NCBI GenBank assembly: GCA_021646465.1
Contig: SOET01000031.1
Coordinates: forward strand, 1-53,670
DNA length: 53,670 bases
Direction: 5' to 3'
From: Candidatus Kuenenia hertensis
GTDB taxonomy: Bacteria > Planctomycetota > Brocadiia > Brocadiales > Brocadiaceae
Shown here: one piece after another, positions 44,859 through 53,135 of the stretch
Numbering within the stretch: the first letter of the stretch is position 1
Layout of the letters: each line of letters opens with the position of its first letter
Made by a program: the position numbers and the translations under genes
The notes under the pieces: generated by a model
Database searches by the model: none
The model's input: only the letters and a program-made list of their open reading frames with translations
Told to the model about the DNA's origin: nothing

Positions 44859-46685
44859 ATGTGTGGAATTGTCGGTTATATTGGACACAAAAATGCCATC
44901 AATGTTTTGATGGACGGCATCAAAAGGCTGGAATATCGCGGTTATGATTCTTCCGGAATCGCCTTTTTTGAAGCAGGCTTATTGAGAGGAGAAAAGGCCG
45001 TTGGGAAGATAGTAATGCTGGAGGAGAAATTAAGTAATCATACCTATAATTCACACGTTGGAATTGTCCATACACGATGGGCAACCCATGGAGCACCAAC
45101 ATTAGAAAATGCGCATCCCCACTTTGATTGTCATAATGAAATTGCGGTAGTGCACAACGGAATTATTGAAAATTATGACTATTTAAAATCAAAATTACAG
45201 CAAAATGGCCACACCTTTAGAAGTCAAACAGATACCGAAATACTGGCTCATCTGATTGAGGAGCATTATCTTGGCAATCTTGAGACTGCCGTTATGGAAG
45301 CATTGAAAAAAGTGGAAGGAACATATGGGATTGCGGTTATTTCTTCAAAAGATCCAGAAAAAATCGTAGCGGCAAGAAGCGGATCACCGTTAATACTGGG
45401 GATAGGTGATCAGGAATATTTCATTACTTCCGATGTCTCAGCTTCATTGGAACACACACGGGAGGTAATTTACCTCGATGACAATGAGATTGCCATCCTT
45501 ACCCGCGACGGTTATAAAACAAAGACAATACAAAATATCCCTACCTATAAAAAAACAGAAGAGGTGTTGTGGAATATTGATATGATCGAAAAAGGCGGCT
45601 ACAAACATTTCATGCTGAAGGAAATCCACGAACAGCCACAGGCACTTCACAATCTGATGAGAGGGAGAGTCGACGGACATCGGGGCCCGATAAAATTGGG
45701 TGGTCTCATTAACCGGGAAAAAGAACTTCTGGAAGCAAAGCGGATTATTATTGTTGCATGCGGAACCTCATGGCATGCGGGATTAGTAGGGGAATACATG
45801 CTGGAAGAGTTAGTCAGAATCCCGGTTGAAGTGGAATATGCCTCTGAATTCCGGTATCGCAACCCTATCATTACCAAAGACACCATTGTAATCGCCATCA
45901 GTCAATCAGGGGAAACTGCGGATACACTGGCAGCAATGCGCGAAGCAAAGGAAAAAGGCGCCATCATATTGTCCATTTGCAATGTCGTCGGCAGCAGCAT
46001 CGCCCGCGAAGCCGGATCGGGGATTTACCTGCATATTGGCCCTGAAATAGGAGTTGCATCCACAAAGGCTTTCACTGCACAGATAACCGCGTTATATTTA
46101 TTTTCCCTTTACCTGTTACAACTGAAAAACAATCAATCTTCCGTAGCGCCTGACATGACTGCCGCCATCAAGGCTATTCCGGATAAGATGCAAGCCATTC
46201 TCGATAAAGAAAAGGAAATTGCAGAAATTGCAGAAATATATAAGAACACGAACCACGCGCTCTATCTGGGCAGGGGGTTCAACTATCCGGTGGCATTGGA
46301 GGGAGCACTTAAATTAAAAGAAATCTCTTACATTCATGCCGAAGGATATCCGGCTGCTGAAATGAAACATGGCCCTATTGCACTTATCGATAAAAACATG
46401 CCGGTAATATTTATTGCAACAAAAGACAGCACTTACGGGAAAATACTGAACAATATTGAGGAAGTGAAATCAAGGGGAGGAAAAGTCATTGTAATCGCTA
46501 CGGAAGGAGACAGAGAAATTACCGAAAGGGTCGATCATGTATTTCATATCCCGGAAACTTCAAACGTCCTGATACCAATTCTTTCGGTAATCCCCCTTCA
46601 ATTGCTCGCATATTACATGGCCGTTCTGCGCGGTTGCGATGTGGACAAACCAAGGAACCTGGCAAAGAGTGTTACGGTAGAATAA
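44859..46685 (+). CDS. glmS: glutamine--fructose-6-phosphate aminotransferase (isomerizing)
   Basis: This 608-residue enzyme makes glucosamine-6-phosphate for cell wall and lipid A. The N-terminal nucleophile cysteine must be residue 2; ATG 44859 gives MCGIVGYIGHKNA, with AGGAG 6 bases before, so this start is preferred over TTG 44853. The glutaminase domain (HTRWATHGAP, AVVHNGIIENY) and the two SIS domains (VACGTSWHAGLVGEYMLEE, SQSGETADTL) are complete, ending DKPRNLAKSVTVE. I see no glmS ribozyme-like sequence in the very short upstream gap. Confidence 0.95.
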   Translation: MCGIVGYIGHKNAINVLMDGIKRLEYRGYDSSGIAFFEAGLLRGEKAVGKIVMLEEKLSNHTYNSHVGIVHTRWATHGAPTLENAHPHFDCHNEIAVVHNGIIENYDYLKSKLQQNGHTFRSQTDTEILAHLIEEHYLGNLETAVMEALKKVEGTYGIAVISSKDPEKIVAARSGSPLILGIGDQEYFITSDVSASLEHTREVIYLDDNEIAILTRDGYKTKTIQNIPTYKKTEEVLWNIDMIEKGGYKHFMLKEIHEQPQALHNLMRGRVDGHRGPIKLGGLINREKELLEAKRIIIVACGTSWHAGLVGEYMLEELVRIPVEVEYASEFRYRNPIITKDTIVIAISQSGETADTLAAMREAKEKGAIILSICNVVGSSIAREAGSGIYLHIGPEIGVASTKAFTAQITALYLFSLYLLQLKNNQSSVAPDMTAAIKAIPDKMQAILDKEKEIAEIAEIYKNTNHALYLGRGFNYPVALEGALKLKEISYIHAEGYPAAEMKHGPIALIDKNMPVIFIATKDSTYGKILNNIEEVKSRGGKVIVIATEGDREITERVDHVFHIPETSNVLIPILSVIPLQLLAYYMAVLRGCDVDKPRNLAKSVTVE

Positions 46686-46712
46686 AACAATAAAAATAGT
46701 AAAATGTCATTC

Positions 46713-47399
46713 TCAATCACTGCTGGTAAATTTAAATGTAGTGGCAAATCCGCTTCTTCCATCATAATTCCATTCGTAGTCGCCTTCGTGAAAACGGTGT
46801 TTAATTGCCTTGCCCATATTTAAAGTAGTATCGAACTCGCTTGCCCATATAGCGAATTTTTTATTTATGATTTGGAGAGGCTTTGTCGGATCCCCTTTGC
46901 CACGTAATATTTCAACCTCCAATACAAGGTTGTCACCTGCCATCGCCTTTTTATACCACGCTGAAGATTCTATTTGAATGGGCAATGATTTTACAATAAT
47001 TCTGTTGGAAGGCACTTCGGCAAAGTTAAACACGCGGTTCTTAAAAATCTCCAGCAAGGCATTTTTCTGAATACCGGAAACTTTATCGCTCAGATAGAAA
47101 ACGACCCAGTTGTTATTTGGGTCTGCGGTAAAATCAGTCATTCCAATAACAGTTTGTCCAGCCAGGGGATATTCGCCGTATCTGCCCTTTTTAATATGGA
47201 AAACTCCGGCAATCTTGCATTTTTTATAGGTTGGTTCGCTTCCAAAAAGACATGGACAACCAGGGTCGCAGGTACATCCCTCAAAATACTCACCTTCAAT
47301 ATTCCATGACGGTCCGGCAAAACTATCCGTTGCTAAACAAAAAAGAAATACCATTGCAATAACAAATCCTGACAACACATATTTACCTCTGCAAATCAT
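46713..47399 (-). CDS. secreted DUF1326 protein
   Basis: This 228-residue protein has a signal peptide (hydrophobic core VLSGFVIAMVFLFCLAT, cleavage near DSFAG). The mature part begins with the DUF1326 motif GEYFEGCTCDPGCPCLFGSEPTYKKC, with five closely spaced cysteines, followed by FHIKKGRYGEYPLAGQTVIGM. Function of the family is unknown; the cysteines suggest a metal or redox role (inference). It lies downstream of the ferritin-like gene in the same direction with 33 bases between, so they are probably cotranscribed. Confidence 0.8.
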   Translation of the reverse strand: MICRGKYVLSGFVIAMVFLFCLATDSFAGPSWNIEGEYFEGCTCDPGCPCLFGSEPTYKKCKIAGVFHIKKGRYGEYPLAGQTVIGMTDFTADPNNNWVVFYLSDKVSGIQKNALLEIFKNRVFNFAEVPSNRIIVKSLPIQIESSAWYKKAMAGDNLVLEVEILRGKGDPTKPLQIINKKFAIWASEFDTTLNMGKAIKHRFHEGDYEWNYDGRSGFATTFKFTSSD

Positions 47400-47432
47400 A
47401 ATCTCCTCCCTTTAAAAAAAAGAAATAAAATA

Positions 47433-47918
47433 CTAGCCTACTTCCATCATCCACGGTATATCCTCACTGGAGAAACGGATAACATTCTCAGTAGCATAAT
47501 TATATTCTGTCCGGAACTGCTCAAAATGGGCTTGTTCCATCTTTGCCAGCGTTTTGAATATTTTTTTATCCTTCGGATCAGTGGAACGCTCGCTGGCCTT
47601 TTTGTAGAACTCATATGCCCGCTGTTCCGTATCCATAATTATTTTAATAGCCTCTTCAAACGATGCAGTCCTGGAAGGCGTTTCCGGTCGTACTATCGTA
47701 AACACTTCCACCTCTTTAATGGCAGGTCGCTGCCCGAATTTTCCCTCATAATATGTCAAAAGACTTTCATAGTGCTTAAGTTCAAGATCGGCCATAATCT
47801 CGAACTTCATCCGTGCCCCCTTCTCTTTCATCTGCGAGGCAAGATTAAGATAAAACCGGTTCGCCTTTTTTTCTTCCGCAATAGCTGTTTCGATGATACT
47901 TTTTACATCCGTTTGCAT
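47433..47918 (-). CDS. ferritin-like/rubrerythrin-type diiron protein
   Basis: This 161-residue four-helix protein shows two repeated E-x-x-A/x-x-F/Y-Y motifs (AIAEEKKANRFYLNLA and IIMDTEQRAYEFYKKA) and the metal-binding patterns DLELKHYESL and KMEQAHFEQF. It lacks the C-terminal rubredoxin-like cysteines of full rubrerythrin. It could act in iron storage, peroxide defence or electron transfer; the sequence does not decide. It is divergent from modE and precedes the DUF1326 gene. Confidence 0.85.
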   Translation of the reverse strand: MQTDVKSIIETAIAEEKKANRFYLNLASQMKEKGARMKFEIMADLELKHYESLLTYYEGKFGQRPAIKEVEVFTIVRPETPSRTASFEEAIKIIMDTEQRAYEFYKKASERSTDPKDKKIFKTLAKMEQAHFEQFRTEYNYATENVIRFSSEDIPWMMEVG

Positions 47919-48286
47919 AATACCTATTATAAAATTCTTTTTAATAATATCAATTGAGAAAAGAAATGAACAACGAAAGAAGATTAAAGCAGGCTATTTT
48001 TCTCACCGTTCGCCTCTTGACAAAAAAGAATCCATAAATGTAATGAAAAGTATTACTTGTTGCAGAAAAAATACGGCAGGAGTAATTAGTAATCAACCTG
48101 GATTAAAGCTAACGGAGGGCTCGTCTCTTTTGCTCTTTATGGAGATATTTTTTCTTTGCATTTTAGAACGCTGTAAAAAAATCCCTCTATAGCAAAATAA
48201 GAATATAAATTTTCAATGAATTTTGTAACAGATACACACGCCCACGCAATGGTCAGACCAACGGGCTATAAATAATTGAATTTCAG

Positions 48287-48316
48287 TTGACATCGCTATG
48301 TCATATTTGGCATAAT
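48287..48316 (+). promoter_or_regulatory. modE: modE promoter overlapping its operator
   Basis: TTGACA (48287-48292), an 18-base spacer and CATAAT (48311-48316). The ModE-type palindrome at 48292-48319 covers the spacer and -10 element, which fits autorepression. Confidence 0.6.
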
Positions 48317-48319
48317 GAT
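48292..48319. promoter_or_regulatory. ModE-type operator before modE
   Basis: A 28-base imperfect palindrome with outer halves ATCGCTATG and CATAATGAT. The length and the outer ATCG-TAT/ATA-GAT words match the known ModE operator layout (ATCGCTATATA, 6 bases, TATATAACGAT). It ends 12 bases before the modE start codon. Confidence 0.65.
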
Positions 48320-48331
48320 TGGCATAATTTT

Positions 48332-48664
48332 ATGAAAGTAAAAATAAAAATATGGTTGGAAGGTGAGAATGGGGTGGCTTTTGCCGAAGGCAGGAGATTG
48401 CTGTTAGAGGCGGTAGGCCGTCTTGGCTCTTTGAATGCAGCCGCAAAGGAGTTGGGTATGTCGTATCGTGCGGCATGGGGAAAAATCAAGGCAACGGAAA
48501 AAGTATTAGGAACGAAATTGTTAAAGGTTACCACCGGGGGCAAAGGCGGCGGCGGTGCGGAACTAACAGCTGACGCAAAAAAACTCGTCGCGAACTTTAA
48601 TAAATATAGAGACAGGCTGAATGCTATTGCAGAAAAGGAATTTAAGCGCATTTTTGGTAAATAA
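48332..48664 (+). CDS. modE: ModE-type transcription regulator, DNA-binding domain only
   Basis: This 110-residue protein matches the N-terminal winged-helix domain of ModE: WLEGENGVAFAEGRRLLLEAVGRLGSLNAAAKELGMSYRAAWGKIKATEKVLG, then the wing TTGGKGGGGAELT. The molybdate-binding Mop domains of full ModE are missing but occur as a separate gene 2 bases downstream, so the regulator is split into two proteins. ATG 48332 starts after the operator; the longer frame from 48287 would run through the promoter and is rejected. It should repress or activate molybdate genes in response to molybdate via the partner protein or by itself. Confidence 0.88.
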   Translation: MKVKIKIWLEGENGVAFAEGRRLLLEAVGRLGSLNAAAKELGMSYRAAWGKIKATEKVLGTKLLKVTTGGKGGGGAELTADAKKLVANFNKYRDRLNAIAEKEFKRIFGK

Positions 48665-48666
48665 TA

Positions 48667-49077
48667 ATGGCCAGCAAACTTAAAGGTAAAATAATCAAAA
48701 TACTTCCAAGCAAAGTCCATGCCCAGATACAGATATTGTGGAAGAATACACCGCTCAGTGTGATTGTTACCAAAGCATCCTGCGAGGAAATGGGTCTCAG
48801 AGAAGGAGATTTTCTCTATGTACTGGTTAAAGGCACTGATGTTATGCTGGCAAAATCTTTTTCAGGAAAGCTGAGCGCAAGGAACAGGGTGGAAGGAACG
48901 GTACAACACATTGTTCATGGTGATGTATTGTCAAAGGTGGCCTTTGAATCCCAAGGGGATTTGCTTTACGCAATTATTACCAATATGTCATTGAAAGAGA
49001 TGGATATAGGAGAGGGAGATAAGGTGACAGCCATTGTTAAATCAACGGAGCTAATCCTGATGAAAGGTGAGGAGTAA
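48667..49077 (+). CDS. tandem Mop (molbindin) protein
   Basis: This 136-residue protein is made of two Mop/TOBE repeats: residues about 3-64 (GKIIKILPSKVHAQIQI...VTKASCEEMGLREGD) and about 71-134 (RVEGTVQHIVHGDVLSKV...ITNMSLKEMDIGEGD). Such di-Mop proteins (ModG type) bind molybdate or tungstate in oligomers; the same pair forms the C-terminal half of ModE. Placed directly after the ModE DNA-binding gene, it may act as its sensor half or as a storage protein. The gene is in the modE-modC operon. Confidence 0.85.
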   Translation: MASKLKGKIIKILPSKVHAQIQILWKNTPLSVIVTKASCEEMGLREGDFLYVLVKGTDVMLAKSFSGKLSARNRVEGTVQHIVHGDVLSKVAFESQGDLLYAIITNMSLKEMDIGEGDKVTAIVKSTELILMKGEE

Positions 49078-49105
49078 TGAACAAAGGAAACAGGAGGTTC
49101 AATAA

Positions 49106-49987
49106 TTGCTGAGTATTTTATTGAAAAAAACATGGAATACCTTTCATCTGGATGTGGATTTTACGATTCCAAAAGGGAAGATCACCATATTGTTTGGTCC
49201 CTCCGGCGCCGGCAAGTCCAGCATATTGCGTTTTATTTCAGGATTGGAAAGACCCGATGACGGATTGATTTGTTATGAACATGCGACATGGTTTGATAAA
49301 GAACGAAATATTCACCTCCCCCCTCAGCAGAGAGCGATAGGGTTTGTCTTTCAGGATTATGCTTTGTTTCCCCATATGACCATTGAACAAAACGTGTCGT
49401 ATGGAATAGAGGAAAAGAAGAATAAAAGAAACGAGGTTGATAAACTTTTATCGCTTGTCGGTTTGTCGGGATATGAAGACTATTATCCTTCACAATTGTC
49501 CGGCGGTCAAAAACAGCGGGTAGCCCTGATAAGGGCGCTCGCAAAAAAACCCGATCTCCTGCTAATGGATGAGCCGCTTTCTGCAGTAGACTGGGAAACG
49601 CGGAGACAACTACAGGAAGATTTAAAGCACATTATAAGGAGTTTTGGGGTGACAACTCTTTATGTAACGCATGATGTTGCAGAGGTGCATAAACTGGCTG
49701 ATAAGGTCGTAGTATTGCAATCAGGGAAAATTGTTAAAGAGGGTACACCTGAAGAAGTATTTTTAGGAAAGAGGCTTAGCACACGGATACAACTGGCTGG
49801 TAAAGTAGTCGGTATTGAATACGATTCTATTATGGCAATAGTGACTGTTTTGCACGCAGAGCAATATTTTAAAACCCTTATTGATGCTGAAGAAGTGGAG
49901 AAATTACGATTAAGGATTGGCGAAGATGTCATTATCGGGGCAAAATCTTCAGATGTGGTTTTATTCAAGACTACAGTATCAATATAA
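49106..49987 (+). CDS. modC: molybdate ABC transporter ATPase
   Basis: This 293-residue ATPase energises molybdate import with ModB and ModA. Walker A is GPSGAGKSS, signature LSGGQKQRVALIRALA, Walker B LLLMDEPLSAVD and switch VTHDVAEV. A C-terminal TOBE domain (about 228-293) is present, as in ModC. The start is TTG 49106 behind CAGGAGG. The permease gene is not adjacent but lies 3 kb downstream at 53136, after the porin and modA genes. Confidence 0.9.
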   Translation: MLSILLKKTWNTFHLDVDFTIPKGKITILFGPSGAGKSSILRFISGLERPDDGLICYEHATWFDKERNIHLPPQQRAIGFVFQDYALFPHMTIEQNVSYGIEEKKNKRNEVDKLLSLVGLSGYEDYYPSQLSGGQKQRVALIRALAKKPDLLLMDEPLSAVDWETRRQLQEDLKHIIRSFGVTTLYVTHDVAEVHKLADKVVVLQSGKIVKEGTPEEVFLGKRLSTRIQLAGKVVGIEYDSIMAIVTVLHAEQYFKTLIDAEEVEKLRLRIGEDVIIGAKSSDVVLFKTTVSI

Positions 49988-49996
49988 ATTTTTACC

Positions 49997-50024
49997 ATCG
50001 TTATGTCTAATTTGATATATCGAT
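49997..50024. promoter_or_regulatory. ModE-type operator before the porin gene
   Basis: A 28-base imperfect palindrome with outer halves ATCGTTAT and ATATCGAT, the same length and spacing as the operator at 48292-48319 and the known ModE site. It lies 61 bases before the porin start codon. One site before the regulator and one before the porin strongly suggests both are controlled by ModE. Confidence 0.65.
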
Positions 50025-50084
50025 TTTCAGAAGTGGCTGCATATTTATTTTTTATCATTTTATTTTTAGAAAGGAGAGTCTTTT

Positions 50085-51545
50085 GTGTTTATTAAGAAGT
50101 TTAAGCATGTTCTTTGGCCTTTATTAACAGTTTGCAGTATCTTTGTAGTTGGCACGATGCAGCATTGCATGGCATATGGGGGTGAATTGGATGAATTAAA
50201 TGGACAGTTAAAACAGATGGAAGAGGCGTTTCTGGCTCAGCAAAAAATGATGAAGCAGATGGAGACATTAGCGTTAAGCCAGCAGGAGCAAATCAAAGAC
50301 TTGAAAAACCGTATTGATACTATGAGTGAAAAACCGGTGACAGTTGCAAAAGAGGAAATCAAGGAAAATGTAAAGCAAGAAGTAGAGAACTACCTTGCAT
50401 CGGACGAGGCGAGGGAAATGCTGGGATTAGGCTTGCCCAGCGCTCCGCACATGGAATGGCGCAGGACAGAAGCTGACATCTGTGACGTTTCCTATACCCC
50501 TGATGATAGCAGTTATGCATTGCACATAGGAACATCGGATGACAAGTATTCATTAAATATCGGCGGCAGATTGCAGATGCGGTATCAGTTTACCGACAAG
50601 GATGAAGACTTTGGAGGGGCGGATACGCAAAATATTGACGTACGCCGCGCAAGGGTCTATATGGGGGGAAACATTTACAGCAAAATGTTTCATTACTACT
50701 GGGCTATAGATGCGGATAGCTTTAATGTCAGCTTGAGGGATTTTTACATTTACTGGACGCCTCTTAAAGAATTGAATGCAAAAATTGGTTATTTTAAGGT
50801 ACCGTTTAACAGAGAAAGGCTTGCATCATCACAAAGACTGTTGTTTCAGGATAGAGCCATTGCCAGCGAAACCTTTGATCAGGACCGTGACTATGGTCTG
50901 GATATTTACGGAAAACCTTTTGACGGACGCATTGAATACCATGCCGCAATTTTTCAGGGCGCCGGAGAAAATCCGGCAAAAAGGATTACAGGTAAAGACG
51001 AAAATCTCGATAACGAACTTATGTATGTAATGAGTCTGAGATATAATCCGTTAGGAAAATTTAATTACTATGACGGGACTGATCTGGGATATTCCGAGAC
51101 TCTTAAGGCAACTGTGGGAGCATCTGTTGCCTTTAATGGAAAGGAGAAAGATGTAAAAAGTGATGATGCAGACGTAATAGTGGGTGTGGCTGATTTCGGG
51201 CTAAGGTACAGGGGCTTTTCATGGGATAGCGAATACTATATGATGACAGAAAATCCTGAGTCTAACAGTGGAGGAGATTCAATAGAATCAGACGGATTCT
51301 TTACGCAGGCCGGTTACTTTGTCATACCCAAAAAACTCGAGATAGCCGCCCGCTATTCCATGGTTGACCCTGATGACGATGTATCAGACGATATCCAGAG
51401 GGAGTATACAGCGGGAGTAAATTATTATTTCCGTGGTCATCGGTCAAAGATACAGGCCGATTTTGGCACTTTTATCACAGAACAAGGCAGTGAACAGGAT
51501 AAAAACGAAAACAAATTCAGATTACAATACGAAATTGCATTTTAG
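50085..51545 (+). CDS. OprP/OprO-type outer-membrane porin with coiled-coil N-terminus
   Basis: This 486-residue protein has a signal peptide (VLWPLLTVCSIFVVGTM), a coiled coil (about 30-85, heptads of L/M/Q), then a beta-barrel of the phosphate-selective porin O/P family: SLNIGGRLQMRYQF, DVRRARVYMGGNIY, IGYFKVPFNRERLASSQRLLFQDRAI and a final aromatic strand ending F. The start is GTG 50085 behind GGAGAG. It sits inside the molybdate locus between modC and modA with a ModE-type operator just upstream, so its likely cargo is molybdate or tungstate rather than phosphate (inference). Confidence 0.85.
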   Translation: MFIKKFKHVLWPLLTVCSIFVVGTMQHCMAYGGELDELNGQLKQMEEAFLAQQKMMKQMETLALSQQEQIKDLKNRIDTMSEKPVTVAKEEIKENVKQEVENYLASDEAREMLGLGLPSAPHMEWRRTEADICDVSYTPDDSSYALHIGTSDDKYSLNIGGRLQMRYQFTDKDEDFGGADTQNIDVRRARVYMGGNIYSKMFHYYWAIDADSFNVSLRDFYIYWTPLKELNAKIGYFKVPFNRERLASSQRLLFQDRAIASETFDQDRDYGLDIYGKPFDGRIEYHAAIFQGAGENPAKRITGKDENLDNELMYVMSLRYNPLGKFNYYDGTDLGYSETLKATVGASVAFNGKEKDVKSDDADVIVGVADFGLRYRGFSWDSEYYMMTENPESNSGGDSIESDGFFTQAGYFVIPKKLEIAARYSMVDPDDDVSDDIQREYTAGVNYYFRGHRSKIQADFGTFITEQGSEQDKNENKFRLQYEIAF

Positions 51546-51611
51546 TGTGATAAAGTAAAACGAAAACAGATTCAGAGTACAATATTAAATGTTTTTTTAG
51601 AGGAGGACATA

Positions 51612-52418
51612 ATGCGTTTGAAAATACCGAAAAGACGGGTTAAGAGATCTCTGCCGATAGTTTGTGCAGCCTGGTTCCTATTTTTATTCATAGCTTTTCA
51701 CAATACTACCCGAGCAGATGAAAAGATCCTTATTGCAGCGGCAGCTAACCTGAACCCTGCCATGAATGATATTTGCAAAGGATTTGAGAAGGCAAATCCA
51801 ACCATAGATGTAGAGTTGTCGTACGGTTCTTCCGGCAATTTTTTTGCACAGATCAAACAGGGGGCGCCTTTCGATATTTTTTTCGCTGCCAATACAACCT
51901 ATCCTGCGCGTCTGGAAGAGGAAGGTTTAGGGGTAAAAGGGAAGTGTAAAATTTATGCCTTTGGAAGTATTGTACTCTGGGTACCGAAGAGTTCTGCATT
52001 AAATCCCCGAAAGGGATTGCATATCGTCTTAGACCCGAAAGTAAAAAAGATTGCCATTGCAAACCAAAAACATGCGCCTTATGGCATGGCGGCAGAGGAG
52101 GCGCTTCGCCACTATGGATTGTGGGACCAGGTGCAGAATAAACTGGTCTTTGGGGAAAACATCTCGCAAACGGCGCAATATGTCCAGTCGGGCGCAGCCG
52201 ACGTGGGAATTCTTGCCCTGTCTCAGGCAGTTTCTCCAAAACTGGAAAGTGCTGGAGATTATTGGGTCATCCCTGCCGAAGCATATAACAAACTTGGGCA
52301 AGCCTATGTTGTCCTGCAAAGGGGCAAGGATAAGCCGGGTGTCAGGGAATTCCTGGAATTCGTGAAAGGGAAAAAGGGGGAAAAAGTATTTACCAAATAC
52401 GGTTATTTACTCCCGTAA
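51612..52418 (+). CDS. modA: periplasmic molybdate-binding protein
   Basis: This 268-residue protein has an N-terminal signal peptide (LPIVCAAWFLFLFIAFHN) and the ModA fold: LIAAAANLNPAMNDICKGFE, YGSSGNFFAQIKQGAPFDIFFAAN, where serines of the SSG block bind the oxyanion, and SGAADVGILALSQAV. It hands molybdate or tungstate to the ModBC importer. AGAGGAGG precedes the start. It is preceded by the porin gene and followed by a degraded region and the frameshifted mop gene before modB. Confidence 0.92.
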   Translation: MRLKIPKRRVKRSLPIVCAAWFLFLFIAFHNTTRADEKILIAAAANLNPAMNDICKGFEKANPTIDVELSYGSSGNFFAQIKQGAPFDIFFAANTTYPARLEEEGLGVKGKCKIYAFGSIVLWVPKSSALNPRKGLHIVLDPKVKKIAIANQKHAPYGMAAEEALRHYGLWDQVQNKLVFGENISQTAQYVQSGAADVGILALSQAVSPKLESAGDYWVIPAEAYNKLGQAYVVLQRGKDKPGVREFLEFVKGKKGEKVFTKYGYLLP

Positions 52419-52558
52419 TCGATGAAGAGTATTTATCAATGTAGAGAAGAAATTGCTTGAAAAGGGAAAAACGGTTTTTTTTCCTGAGGACCCAGATATC
52501 CTGAATTTATTATAGGGATCAGTGATCTGGAACTGACTCCAGAAGTGAAGAGAAAGGC
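52419..52558 (+). pseudogene. degraded coding remnant between modA and mop
   Basis: Three short frames look coding in turn: MKSIYQCREEIA (from 52422), NVEKKLLEKGKTVFFPEDP, and RYPEFIIGISDLELTPEVKRKA, the last ending in a TGA that overlaps the next gene as ATGA. Joined with frame changes they suggest a small gene that has decayed. I do not recognise the family. Confidence 0.35.
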
Positions 52559-52769
52559 ATGAAGATCAGCGCTCGTAATATCTTAAAGGGCAAGGTCAAA
52601 GAAGAGAAGCATGGTATGGTGGACTCAGAAGTGGATATAGAATTACCGGGAGGGGCTGAGATTTGTTCGATAATTACCAAACAATCTGCAGAAACGCTGA
52701 AACTGGCCAAAAGGCAAAGAGGTTTACGCGGTTATCAAGGCTTCCAATGTAATGATCATGGTCGACTAA
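52559..52769 (+). pseudogene. Mop (molbindin) gene with a frameshift
   Basis: The first 50 residues match single-domain Mop proteins: MKISARNILKGKVKE...EVDIELPGGAEICSIITKQSAETLKLAK. At the A-run 52709-52712 the frame is broken; deleting one A restores GKEVYAVIKASNVMIMVD and a stop at 52767-52769, exactly the Mop C-terminus. Translated as it stands, the frame runs on to 52879 with unrelated sequence. This could be a true mutation, a sequencing error at a homopolymer, or (least likely) a slippery site. A 15-base hairpin follows the ancestral stop. Confidence 0.75.
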
Positions 52770-52815
52770 CCAGGAAAAGGCAAGATGTTATATTGAACAT
52801 AGGCAAAGGTACAAT

Positions 52816-52856
52816 TCAAATACAGCCACCGTACCCTGTGTGGTGGCTGTATTTGA
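52816..52856 (+). terminator. hairpin after the mop gene
   Basis: Perfect 15-base arms, TCAAATACAGCCACC (52816-52830) and its complement (52842-52856), with an 11-base loop. It follows the ancestral mop stop by about 47 bases. There is no clear T-run, so it may be a terminator or an mRNA-stabilising stem between mop and modB. Confidence 0.5.
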
Positions 52857-52879
52857 TAACAGTCCGGCCTCCTTCCTGA

Positions 52880-53135
52880 CTTTCTCCCAAATTCTTTTGA
52901 AACTCCTCCTTCAAGAGGCGGAGAAACATTTCCTCCCATAATGTTAAGGTTAGGTTGGAGGCTGAACTATAACGTTGTAAGCAGCAAGGCGCACCTTGCT
53001 GCTACATTAAACAGCTTGAAATTCCTTAAACGTTATATTACGTTAACTACTTGCATGCTAATCGTTATTATGTAAGATACCTGTGTGTACAGCGTATACA
53101 GGCTAAATATTTTTAACCTACAGGAGTATTTTTAC
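52880..53135. other. intergenic region before modB
   Basis: It contains a hairpin at 52981-53002 (GCAGCAAGG-CGCA-CCTTGCTGC) and four direct half-like words near 52973, 53030, 53040 and 53062 (ACGTTGT, ACGTTAT, ACGTTAA, TCGTTAT) that resemble the ModE half-site, but no 28-base palindrome. An imperfect dyad CCTGT...ACAGG lies at 53080-53102. Confidence 0.4.

Larger units (their letters stand above)
47919..48331. other. divergent region between ferritin-like gene and modE
   Basis: About 410 bases without a supported gene. The right end holds the modE promoter and ModE operator listed separately. A 99-residue open frame (47893-48192) shows no family features and no ribosome binding site and is not called. 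Confidence 0.45.

Noticed and set aside
47893-48192. 99-residue open frame on the plus strand
   Set aside because: No ribosome binding site, overlaps the start of the ferritin-like gene, composition like non-coding AT-rich DNA.
52559-52879. 106-residue protein as a novel gene with a new C-terminal domain
   Set aside because: The second half is explained by a one-base frameshift in a Mop gene; its tail translates a palindrome.
53061-53088. third ModE operator before modB
   Set aside because: The left half ATCGTTAT is present but the right half at the 28-base spacing does not match; only loose half-sites are seen.
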